From: CAZBYL01 sp964496275
GTDB taxonomy: Bacteria; Synergistota; Synergistia; Synergistales; Synergistaceae
Direction: 5' to 3'
NCBI GenBank assembly: GCA_964496275.1
Contig: CAZBYL010000039.1
Coordinates: 1 to 24,773, forward strand
Length of the DNA: 24,773 nt
Under the pieces are notes generated by a model, which searched no databases, had not been told where the DNA came from, and saw only the letters and a program-made list of their open reading frames with translations. Made by a program: the position numbers and the translations under genes. Shown here in pieces: positions 1 to 6,832 of this stretch; positions within the stretch are counted from its first letter, which is position 1; each line of letters starts with the position of its first letter.

Positions 1-39
1 CTTATGTGGCGTCCTACGGGACTCATGGGAAAGCGTTAG
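1..39 (+). CDS. livH: LivH-type branched-chain amino-acid ABC permease, C-terminal end only
   Basis: Only the last 12 codons and the stop are in the window; they read LMWRPTGLMGKR. A short 'RPTGLxG' tail after the last membrane helix is typical of LivH permeases, and the livM, livG and livF genes that follow in the usual order support it. The family forms one half of the membrane channel for branched-chain or related amino acids. The stop codon is 13 bases before livM, so the two are surely co-transcribed. The identification rests on the tail and the context only, since the body of the gene lies outside the window. Confidence 0.7.
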   Translation, partial: LMWRPTGLMGKR

Positions 40-52
40 GGGGAACAGTGTC

Positions 53-952
53 ATGAGCAGCTATATGATAAATGTTGCAACACAGATAATTATCCAGGCA
101 ATTGCGGCCTGCGGACTTAATGTAATTGTCGGAAACGCAGGGCAGATTTCGCTGGGACATGCCGCCTTTGTTGGCATCGGCGCTTACTCAAACGCGATGC
201 TGACAACCGTCGGAGGCATGTCTTTCTGGCAGGCTCTGCCGATATCACTGCTTATCGTCGGCATTGTCGGACTGCTTTGCGGGCTTCCCAGTCTCCGAGT
301 AAAGAATGACTTCCTCGCCATTACGACAATAGGCATAAATTTTATCGTCGTTGCGGTATTCCAATACACACCGGCACTCGGAGGCGCACTCGGGATCGGA
401 GGAATTCCGCGTGTCAGGCTGTTGGGACACGCGCTCAAGGGCGACGCTTTCATGTACCTTTGCATTGCCGCGTTGGTGCTCGTGCTGATTATATGCAAGT
501 TCTTCACCAGCTCATGGGCGGGACTCTCCTGCTTTGCGGTGAGGGAAGAGGAAACCGCGGCATCCAGCATGGGAGTCTCTCCCGTTAAGGCAAAGCTCAC
601 AGCGTTTGTTTTAGGAACTGTAATGGCCGGACTCGCAGGCGCCCTTTACGCACATTACATGAGGTTTATCAGCGCGGACTCATTCACGTTCCCATTCTCC
701 GTCACACTGCTTTCGATCGTCGTGGCAGGAGGACTCGGAACCTTCTGGGGCCCCGTTCTGGGAGCTATAGTGCTCGGCATGCTGCCCGAAATTTTCAGAC
801 CTCTTGTAGACTACAGAATGTTCCTCTATGCGGCGCTTCTGCTTCTCATGATCCGCTTCATGCCGGGAGGAATACTCGGCGGTTCCACAATACTATCGGT
901 TAAAAATCTCATGAAGAAGAAAGACAGAAATGGGGGCGGAAAAGTTGAGTAA
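53..952 (+). CDS. livM: LivM-type branched-chain amino-acid ABC transporter permease
   Basis: A 299-residue, very hydrophobic protein with about eight to nine membrane segments, the normal size for LivM outside enterobacteria. Family features are the N-terminal 'GLNVIVGNAGQISLGHAAFVGIGAY' type segment (around residues 21-45), a central loop 'FAVREEETAASSMGVSPVKAKLTAF' (about 160-185) that contacts the ATPase, and the 'GGLGTFWGPVLGA' stretch near 226-238. It pairs with LivH to form the inner-membrane channel. A G-rich ribosome site (GGGGGA) lies 8 bases before the ATG. The end overlaps livG. The substrate cannot be told from the permease; the family carries branched-chain amino acids, other amino acids, amides or urea. 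Confidence 0.93.
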   Translation: MSSYMINVATQIIIQAIAACGLNVIVGNAGQISLGHAAFVGIGAYSNAMLTTVGGMSFWQALPISLLIVGIVGLLCGLPSLRVKNDFLAITTIGINFIVVAVFQYTPALGGALGIGGIPRVRLLGHALKGDAFMYLCIAALVLVLIICKFFTSSWAGLSCFAVREEETAASSMGVSPVKAKLTAFVLGTVMAGLAGALYAHYMRFISADSFTFPFSVTLLSIVVAGGLGTFWGPVLGAIVLGMLPEIFRPLVDYRMFLYAALLLLMIRFMPGGILGGSTILSVKNLMKKKDRNGGGKVE

Positions 953-1712
953 TGTCCTCGTATCGATAAAAAATCTATCAATCCACTTCGGCGGTCTGAA
1001 GGCTGTCGACGACGTCAGTTTTGACATCCACGACAGGGAAATACTCGGACTGCTCGGGCCTAACGGAGCGGGAAAGACGACATGTTTCAACATGATATCC
1101 GGCGTCTACAAGCCGACATACGGCGAGATATACCTTGACGGCAAGAGAACCGACGGTATGCCGCCGCACAAAATGGCAGCTCTCGGAGTGGGCAGAACTT
1201 TCCAGGTCGTAAAACCATTTTCGGGACTCACCGTCACCGAGAATGTTATCGTTGCTCTCGGAATGCACAATTACGGAAGTTTCATAAATTCTTGGAAATT
1301 CTGGAAAACGAACGAAAGCCGCGAACGCGCTATGAAGATTCTTGAAACCGTAGGACTCCTGCACGAAGCGGATACAAAGTCGGGAATGCTCCCTCTCGGA
1401 AACCTCAGAAAGCTCGAAATCGCAAGGGCTATGGCTCTCAACCCTCGCCTCCTGCTTTTGGACGAGTGTTTCTCCGGACTGCGCCATGAGGAAATCACGG
1501 TGATTGAAGAGCTCATCCGCACGATAAGAGAGAGCGGAGTATCCATTCTCCTTATAGAACACAACATGAGGGTTGCGATGGGACTTTCGGACAGGATAGT
1601 CGTTCTCGACCATGGTCACAAACTCGCGGAAGGAACTCCGTCCGAGGTGTCGGCAAATCCCGACGTTATAGAGGCATATCTTGGCAAGGGAGATGAGAGC
1701 AATGTTGCTTGA
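930..1712 (+). CDS. livG: LivG-type ABC transporter ATP-binding protein
   Basis: A 260-residue ATPase with Walker A GPNGAGKT (residues 43-50), Walker B LLLLDE (174-179) and the switch histidine in LLIEHNM (H211). The long insertion between the Q-loop and the signature (about 110-150) is typical of LivG and separates it from LivF. Two positions are unusual: the signature reads LPLGNLRKLEIARA instead of the common LSYGQQRRLEIARA, and Walker B is followed by Cys rather than Pro (DEC for DEP). Both could be tolerated. The start is uncertain. ATG 930 has only a weak ribosome site; TTG 945 sits just behind GGGGGCGG and would reduce the overlap with livM to 8 bases. The protein powers the permease from the cytoplasmic side. 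Confidence 0.92.
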   Translation: MGAEKLSNVLVSIKNLSIHFGGLKAVDDVSFDIHDREILGLLGPNGAGKTTCFNMISGVYKPTYGEIYLDGKRTDGMPPHKMAALGVGRTFQVVKPFSGLTVTENVIVALGMHNYGSFINSWKFWKTNESRERAMKILETVGLLHEADTKSGMLPLGNLRKLEIARAMALNPRLLLLDECFSGLRHEEITVIEELIRTIRESGVSILLIEHNMRVAMGLSDRIVVLDHGHKLAEGTPSEVSANPDVIEAYLGKGDESNVA

Positions 1713-2412
1713 GGCTAAGGATATTCGCGTCTCCTACGGAGATATAGAGGCCGTACACGGCATAAGTTTCGGCATAGACGCAGGAGAGCTTGTGTCGATA
1801 ATCGGAGCGAACGGAGCGGGGAAAACTACGACTCTGCGCGCACTTATGGGACTCCAGAGCGTAAAATCCGGCTCCATCACATTTGACGGGCAGGATATCA
1901 CACACCTGCCTGCGCACAAAAGAGCGGCGCTTGGAATCCGCATGGTTCCGGAGCGTGCAAGATGCTTCCCGCAGCTTAGCGTATACGAGAACCTGCTTAT
2001 GGGAGTATACGGCAACGCCGGCGCCCTCCGCAAGGAACTTGACGCCATATACACGCTCTTTCCTATCCTGAGCGAAAGAAGCAAACAATCCGCAACGACG
2101 CTTTCCGGAGGCGAACAGCAGCAGCTCGCTATAGCAAGGGCGCTTGTATCAAACCCAAGACTGGTATTCGTTGACGAAGTATCTATGGGACTGATGCCCA
2201 AACTGACTGCACAGGTCTTTGAGGTTCTGCGCAGCCTCAACAAAGAAAAAGGACTTACAATCCTCTTGGTTGAGCAGAACGCCTTGGCCTCGCTCAAAAT
2301 ATCTGACAGAGGCTACGTTCTGGAAACAGGCAGAATCGGCATATACGGAACGGCATCAGAACTGATGCAAAACCCGGGAGTAAAAGAAGCCTACTTGGGC
2401 GCGGGACATTAA
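1702..2412 (+). CDS. livF: LivF-type ABC transporter ATP-binding protein
   Basis: A 236-residue ATPase, the standard LivF length. Walker A is GANGAGKT (35-42), the signature LSGGEQQ (134-140), Walker B VFVDE (155-159), and the usual LivF 'VEQNA' replaces the switch histidine (191-195). The start was chosen at ATG 1702 because AAGGGAG lies at a proper distance (about 9 bases) and the protein then begins MLLEAKDI as in the family; TTG 1681 and ATG 1693 in the same frame lack that spacing. It overlaps livG by 11 bases. With LivG it forms the ATPase pair of the transporter. It is the last gene of the unit and is followed by a terminator-like hairpin. Confidence 0.93.
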   Translation: MLLEAKDIRVSYGDIEAVHGISFGIDAGELVSIIGANGAGKTTTLRALMGLQSVKSGSITFDGQDITHLPAHKRAALGIRMVPERARCFPQLSVYENLLMGVYGNAGALRKELDAIYTLFPILSERSKQSATTLSGGEQQQLAIARALVSNPRLVFVDEVSMGLMPKLTAQVFEVLRSLNKEKGLTILLVEQNALASLKISDRGYVLETGRIGIYGTASELMQNPGVKEAYLGAGH

Positions 2413-2481
2413 ATTTTATAAATTCATATACCGTTGCGGCAAACATTCACCGCCGAGCTGTGCTTTATGACTGAAATAAGA

Positions 2482-2526
2482 CAAAAGAGAGCCCTTATAA
2501 AGGAGCTCTCTTTTGCTGTTTTGTTC
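2482..2526. terminator. Bidirectional intrinsic terminator between livF and sdaAA
   Basis: An 11-base perfect inverted repeat, CAAAAGAGAGC at 2482-2492 and GCTCTCTTTTG at 2505-2515, encloses a smaller CCTT/AAGG stem with one bulged A. On the plus strand it ends in TTTTGCTGTTTTG. On the minus strand it ends in TTTTGTCTTATTT. It sits between the 3' ends of two converging units and can stop both. The rest of the 222-base gap holds only a weaker 8-base stem (CTGC, GGCA at 2541-2550 with TGCCGCAG at 2569-2576) without a T run. Confidence 0.8.
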
Positions 2527-2634
2527 TTAAAGTTACATTTCTGCGCGGCATTACGAAAATACTAACTGTGCCGCAGCAAATCAGAAACCGCATACTAAAC
2601 ATCGACAGAGCCAACGGACTTTGACGCTGTTTTG

Positions 2635-3507
2635 CTATTTTTTCGTTTTCAGGTTCTTCACGAGCTCTTTTGCCGTCGGAGTTACTGCGAGGCCGCCCAG
2701 TGAGGTTTCTCTCAGTGAGGGGGGGATTGCTTTTCCTACTCTGGACATGGAGTCTATCACTTCGTCCACGGGGATTATGGATTTTATTCCGGCAAGCGCC
2801 ATGTCTGCGGAGAGGGCTCCTAGGGCTGTCAGAGTTCCGTTGCGTTTTATGCAGGGAGCTTCGACAAGTCCTCCTACCGGGTCGCATACAAGGCCGAGAA
2901 TGGATTTTATTGCTATAGCGACTCCGTTTGCCACGGCTTCGTTGCTGCCGCCCTGGATGTAGGTAAGAGCACCGGCTCCCATTGCCGCAGCAGCGCCGCA
3001 TTCAGCCTGACAGCCGCCTTCGGCTCCGGCCAGGGTTGCTCTGGCAGCTATCACTTCGCCTATCGCACCTGCCACTATAAGAGCATCGGTGAGTTTTTCG
3101 TCCGCGTCCTCTCCTCCGTGAAATTCTTTCCATGAGAAGAGCAGTCCGGGAAGTATTCCGCAGCTTCCCGCTGTCGGAGCCGCAACAATGCGTCCCATAG
3201 TAGCATTGTATGTCGCGACTTCGAGCGCGATAGTGCTTGCCCTGAGGACAAAGTTTCCGCACAGTCTGTTGTCGGACAGAGAGTGCTGACGAAGCATAGC
3301 GCCTGTTGCGGAGACAAGTTTACCCTCTTCTTTGTTTGCCGCCGCTTCGGTCACGGAGCGCTCCATGTCGGACATTCTATCTCTTATCGCCGCTCTTATA
3401 TCGGCTTCGGATACCCCCGCCGCCTCCGCATCTATAGCAAGAATCGCATTGGGCAGTGAGAGTTTTTTTTCTTCGGCAAAGGTTATTATTTCTTTCAGAG
3501 ATCTCAT
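2635..3507 (-). CDS. sdaAA: L-serine dehydratase, iron-sulfur-dependent, alpha subunit
   Basis: This 290-residue protein matches the catalytic alpha subunit of the two-protein, oxygen-sensitive L-serine ammonia-lyase, which turns L-serine into pyruvate and ammonia. Visible family features are the PTAGSCGILPG block (residues 111-121), EGGCQAECGAAAAM (163-176), CDPVGGLVEAPC (208-219), and the C-terminal SLGGLAVTPTAKEL (269-282). Cysteines 166, 208 and 219 are spaced 42 and 11 residues apart, as expected for three ligands of the [4Fe-4S] cluster. The ATG shares its A with the stop of the beta subunit gene (TAATG), so the two are translationally coupled. In an amino-acid fermenter it feeds serine carbon into pyruvate. 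Confidence 0.95.
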   Translation of the reverse strand: MRSLKEIITFAEEKKLSLPNAILAIDAEAAGVSEADIRAAIRDRMSDMERSVTEAAANKEEGKLVSATGAMLRQHSLSDNRLCGNFVLRASTIALEVATYNATMGRIVAAPTAGSCGILPGLLFSWKEFHGGEDADEKLTDALIVAGAIGEVIAARATLAGAEGGCQAECGAAAAMGAGALTYIQGGSNEAVANGVAIAIKSILGLVCDPVGGLVEAPCIKRNGTLTALGALSADMALAGIKSIIPVDEVIDSMSRVGKAIPPSLRETSLGGLAVTPTAKELVKNLKTKK

Positions 3508-4169
3508 TATTCCACCCCCGGTATTGCCATGACCCTGACTATACCAGGGTGCACCGCTTTTAACTCTTCCAGTGTCACAGGTTCGCCTACGCTGTCGAGT
3601 TCCAGAACCATCGTCGCATACCCGCCCCTTGAGCTGCGGTGCAGTTTCATTGTAGCAATGTTTATTTTGTGTGAGGATAGGAAGGATGTTACGGAACTGA
3701 CTACGCCCTGAACGTCTCTGTTCAGTATTATTATCGCAGGCAGAGCGCCCGATATTCCGACTGTGAAGCCGTCAAGCTCCTGAAGCTCCACCGCGCCGCC
3801 GCCGACAGACGCGCCGACAGCTTCCATCGTACGCTCTCCGTCGGTGATTACGATTCTCGCCGAGTTTGGGTGAGCTCCCTCGACATCCTCAACGTGAAAG
3901 GCAAAGTCCAGTCCGCGCTCACGGGCAAGTTTGATTCCGTCGCGCACGGCGGGGTCATCCGGTGCAAAACCGAGAAGCCCCGCAAGCAGCGCTTTATCAG
4001 TCCCGTGTCCCTCGCCGGTCGTGGCAAAGCTTCCTCTCATGTAGATATCAGCTTTTTTTATATCTTTGCCCCAACAGAGACGAACCATGCGTCCAAGGCG
4101 GACAGCCCCGGCTGTGTGGCTCGACGAAGGGCCTATCATAACGGGTCCTATTATCTCCCATATAGGCAT
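3507..4169 (-). CDS. sdaAB: L-serine dehydratase, iron-sulfur-dependent, beta subunit
   Basis: A 220-residue protein with the family's N-terminal GPSSSHTAGAVRLGRM motif (residues 11-26), a beta-subunit core, and an ACT-type domain at about 145-220, where the segment ALPAIIILNRDVQGVVSSVTSF starts the usual ligand-binding fold. It is the partner of the alpha subunit just downstream. Its length is normal for the split enzyme. A strong ribosome site, GGAGGTGG, lies a few bases before the ATG (4174-4181). ACT domains in this enzyme type are thought to bind serine and adjust activity; that is family knowledge, not shown here. Confidence 0.95.
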   Translation of the reverse strand: MPIWEIIGPVMIGPSSSHTAGAVRLGRMVRLCWGKDIKKADIYMRGSFATTGEGHGTDKALLAGLLGFAPDDPAVRDGIKLARERGLDFAFHVEDVEGAHPNSARIVITDGERTMEAVGASVGGGAVELQELDGFTVGISGALPAIIILNRDVQGVVSSVTSFLSSHKINIATMKLHRSSRGGYATMVLELDSVGEPVTLEELKAVHPGIVRVMAIPGVE

Positions 4170-4173
4170 TGCG

Positions 4174-4244
4174 CCACCTCCGTTTGTTATGAAACAACAC
4201 GAATTACATGTAGATTATAATTCATTTATCCCATATTTATGCAA
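4174..4244 (-). promoter_or_regulatory. Promoter and ribosome site for sdaAB-sdaAA
   Basis: Reading the minus strand, a perfect -10 TATAAT lies at 4214-4219. A TTGCAT hexamer at 4239-4244 is a possible -35 but is 19 bases away, longer than ideal. A short palindrome TACATGTA lies at 4205-4212, near the expected transcription start. The ribosome site GGAGGTGG is at 4174-4181. The 85-base gap after pgsW therefore starts a new unit rather than continuing the pgs operon. Confidence 0.6.
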
Positions 4245-4254
4245 AGAAACGGCC

Positions 4255-5307
4255 TCATTCCATCATTTCCCATCTTTTTGAAAATATAAGTATTGCGGCA
4301 AAGATGAAGAGAGCGATCAGCGCTGCGGCGACCGTGCGGGGGCTTTTGAAAAACGGCGAGGGTTCGCTGTCAAACGGGATACCCTCTTTTGCCGACAGCT
4401 CTCTCAGATTCAGCATGTGTATCACGGGATAGCCTTTCCGAATCGCCCTTCCTATGACTCCGTCGCCTCCGTATGTATTTATGTCTTTAGTGAGTCCCGG
4501 TTTGAGTTTTAATATAGCTTCGTCATCGCCCAAGTTTGCATTCGAACCGCCTATGCTTATGACAACTTTGGGGTGTTTTTCACCGATAAGCGACATTTTC
4601 CAATTTATGACTTCTTCAAGGGATTTTTTGACGATAAAGGGAGTGCCGTCCCTGCGTGCGGCATCACGCATCCATTCCATTGCCTCGGGACTGAGCCCCA
4701 TTCCTGTCTCGTTATCCCCGCCCGGTGTGTAGAAATTCGCCTTTGTGCGAATGAACCCCTTTGTGCGGAGAAAGGAGGAGACTACGGGCCATGCGTTGCT
4801 CGGGTCATTTGCGCCCCAGGTCGATGAGCCCAGAGAAAGCACCATCGTGACATCTGCGCCTCTTGCCTCAAGTGCGGTAAGTGTATTCAGAATAAGTCCC
4901 GGAAATGAGGAAGATGAGAGCAGAACGACCGGATCACCCTTTTCCACTCCGAGCGAGTCAAGCCAGCGCGACATTACTATCGCCCAACGTGGGTCGCAGG
5001 CGGTTCTTTTCGCGGGAAGCGCGCCGAGAGTGGTGCTCAGAGGACTCCACTCCGTGCCTATGAGCCCGGTTCTGTTCGGGTCTGAAATATCGTCCGTCAC
5101 CTTTGTCGCTGATGTCCGCCAACTCCACAAGGCATCTTCGGCAGAGCGTACGGAGCGCCACAGTTCCCGTTCAGACTTCGCAACGCCGCTGCCGCTGAAA
5201 ATCCAAAGTAGAGCCATGATGACAGCCGCCGCCGTAAGCAGAGTACGCGTTCTGTATTTTATATTCCTCATTTTTTTCTGATAAAGTTCCAGTGAATTTA
5301 TATCCAT
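4255..5307 (-). CDS. pgsW: Poly-gamma-glutamate system protein (PgsW-like)
   Basis: A 350-residue protein with one membrane segment near the N-terminus (about 23-42), a large domain of about 280 residues, and a second membrane segment at the C-terminus (about 325-345). The middle has glycine-rich stretches such as VISIGGSNANLGDDEA and NTYGGDGVIGRAI. I recognise it as the 'poly-gamma-glutamate system protein' family found beside pgsB and pgsC in Synergistetes and Fusobacteria. Its exact role is not known to me; by position it may replace PgsA in assembly or export. The topology suggests that the large domain lies outside the cytoplasm. The start is ATG 5307, whose A also closes the pgsC stop (TGATG); GTG 5310 is one codon upstream. 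GGCGGTG is the ribosome site. Confidence 0.75.
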   Translation of the reverse strand: MDINSLELYQKKMRNIKYRTRTLLTAAAVIMALLWIFSGSGVAKSERELWRSVRSAEDALWSWRTSATKVTDDISDPNRTGLIGTEWSPLSTTLGALPAKRTACDPRWAIVMSRWLDSLGVEKGDPVVLLSSSSFPGLILNTLTALEARGADVTMVLSLGSSTWGANDPSNAWPVVSSFLRTKGFIRTKANFYTPGGDNETGMGLSPEAMEWMRDAARRDGTPFIVKKSLEEVINWKMSLIGEKHPKVVISIGGSNANLGDDEAILKLKPGLTKDINTYGGDGVIGRAIRKGYPVIHMLNLRELSAKEGIPFDSEPSPFFKSPRTVAAALIALFIFAAILIFSKRWEMME

Positions 5308-5750
5308 CACAGCACCGCCGAAAATGAAGTAACATAGTAAATTATTTCCATAGCAAACGCCGCAGTGACAGCCACGATAAGAAGCGATGCCACAGTTTCA
5401 ACAATGCCCTGCCTCTGTATGTCCGCTGCAATGAGCCCGGGCACGACCCAGCCGAACCAGAACGGATCCGGCGAAAATTGTCCCATCAGCACACGGAGCC
5501 CGAGGGCAATCAGCATAGCCGAGCCTATTCTCTGTCTGCCGTACATCGTAAAACGCCGTGACAGCAATTCTATAATTACCCATACCGCAAAAGAGAGCCC
5601 CAAACCGGACAAGAGTCTGTACGGGTCGTATAGCGTGAGAGCCGCAACGCCGGGAGCAATCAGCCCGCCCGACGCAAAGCCCGTGCGTTTTTCCCAAAGC
5701 ATGGAGAGAGCAATACCCAAAGCAAGAGTAAGGGTTATATTATCCGTCAC
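5307..5750 (-). CDS. pgsC: Poly-gamma-glutamate biosynthesis membrane protein PgsC/CapC
   Basis: A 147-residue, highly hydrophobic protein, the usual length of PgsC/CapC (about 149). It has four to five membrane segments and typical family turns such as WEKRTGFASGGLIAPG (19-34) and WFGWVVPGLIAADIQRQG (about 98-115). It forms the membrane part of the PGA synthase with PgsB. The start is a GTG that overlaps the pgsB stop by four bases (GTGA), with GGGGA at 5761-5765 as ribosome site. Overlaps on both sides mean tight coupling of pgsB, pgsC and pgsW. Confidence 0.88.
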   Translation of the reverse strand: MTDNITLTLALGIALSMLWEKRTGFASGGLIAPGVAALTLYDPYRLLSGLGLSFAVWVIIELLSRRFTMYGRQRIGSAMLIALGLRVLMGQFSPDPFWFGWVVPGLIAADIQRQGIVETVASLLIVAVTAAFAMEIIYYVTSFSAVL

Positions 5751-6745
5751 AGCACAGTTCTCCCCTTTTCCAGAGCGAGTTTTAGCCTTAGCGGCAAACC
5801 GTAGACTGCGTTTCCGCAGCCGAATACACGCCCGTTTTTATCGATAAAATGAGCAAGTTCATTTATATCCTCAAGTTTGATATAAAAATTTGACATTCCG
5901 CCGTAAAACGGACTGTCGCCTATTACATATTTTGCGCGCCATTCAAGTGCGAACCACGGAGAGAAGGATGCAAGCCTGTCCATTCTGTCGCGTCTGTGGT
6001 TGTACAGCAAGACAGTCTCTTTGCGGTTCCAGCCGAGCGACGCAAAGTATTCTTCGGTACTCTGCATGTCGTTTACAGAAAAAGCAAATGCCAAGGTTCC
6101 GGCACCGACATTGATAACTGCGGAGTCCGCTATATCGGGTGAAAGTGCCGTCATTGCGTGCAAACAAACTTCTCTGTTCAGAAAATGGCGCGAGCAGGCT
6201 TCAAGAGCCAACGGGATATTTATGGACAGAGGGTGCGGCAGATTTTTATCTTCCGCAACGGGAATGAGTGTTATAGCGCGCTTTTGTGCCTCGTACAGAA
6301 GAGCGGGGGCGGTTGATATCTCTTCGGGCAGGATAACGGCTCCGCCCGGCGGCAATCCGCAGGCAAGAGCTTTGATCACCGAGTTCTCGTCACTGCCCCA
6401 GGCGGAGCTGTGATCTTTGCGGACATTTGTAAGTATCGTAAAGGTGGGTTTAAGGATATCGGGGCATAACGGCTGCAAATCGGGAGAGACGGCGCTGTTT
6501 TCCATTACTACAGCCTGGACGTTTGAAGGCACGCGCGAAAGCCACCACTCCATCTCGCGGACGTGAGCGCCTGCATGGCGCAGAATCGGAATCTCGCCGC
6601 AAGGAGTCAGTTCTCTCGGCACAACGCCCGTGATTCTGGAACGGCAGTCAAGCCCGCACGCACAGATTGCGGCATGGAGCAGGCGAACGACGCCGCTCTT
6701 GCCCCTGCTGCCTGTGACACACAGCCTTATAGGCGCTCTTTCCAT
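5747..6745 (-). CDS. pgsB: Poly-gamma-glutamate synthase PgsB/CapB (short form)
   Basis: This Mur-ligase-like, ATP-dependent amide ligase joins glutamate through the gamma-carboxyl group. The P-loop reads VTGSRGKSG (residues 10-18), and the family block 'ILKPTFTILTNVRKDHSSAWG' follows at about 123-143 after VVMENSAVSPDLQPLCPD. At 332 residues it is shorter than the roughly 390-residue Bacillus enzyme, with the difference mostly after the ATP-binding core; no frameshift is evident. The start is ATG 6745, because GGGGGG lies 6 bases before it (6752-6757); the longer frame would need a TTG at 6769 without a ribosome site. It should act at the inner face of the membrane with PgsC. No pgsA/capA gene is in the window. 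Confidence 0.85.
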   Translation of the reverse strand: MERAPIRLCVTGSRGKSGVVRLLHAAICACGLDCRSRITGVVPRELTPCGEIPILRHAGAHVREMEWWLSRVPSNVQAVVMENSAVSPDLQPLCPDILKPTFTILTNVRKDHSSAWGSDENSVIKALACGLPPGGAVILPEEISTAPALLYEAQKRAITLIPVAEDKNLPHPLSINIPLALEACSRHFLNREVCLHAMTALSPDIADSAVINVGAGTLAFAFSVNDMQSTEEYFASLGWNRKETVLLYNHRRDRMDRLASFSPWFALEWRAKYVIGDSPFYGGMSNFYIKLEDINELAHFIDKNGRVFGCGNAVYGLPLRLKLALEKGRTVL

Positions 6746-6777
6746 AACGATCCCCCCAATACAGTGCAATAATACAG

Positions 6778-6812
6778 CAAAAGCGCAGCGTAAGAAAACC
6801 GCCGCGCTTTTG
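6778..6812 (-). terminator. Hairpin between ggt and pgsB (weak terminator or attenuator)
   Basis: The arms CAAAAGCGC (6778-6786) and GCGCTTTTG (6804-6812) pair perfectly over 9 bases around a 17-base loop. Read on the minus strand, the hairpin follows the ggt stop by about 20 bases and ends in TTTTGCTGTATTATT, a broken T run. This could stop part of the transcripts from ggt and lower pgsB-pgsC-pgsW expression. A full terminator is less certain. Confidence 0.5.
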
Positions 6813-6832
6813 ACTTATTACGAATCAGAAAC

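Noticed and set aside
978..1619. Long open frame of 213 codons on the minus strand opposite livG
   Set aside because: It is antisense to a clear ABC ATPase, has no recognisable domain, and lacks a ribosome site; it reflects codon bias of the real gene.
2541..2576. Stem CTGC/GGCA with TGCCGCAG after sdaAA, considered as a small RNA or second terminator
   Set aside because: It has a two-base bulge, a long loop and no T run or promoter.
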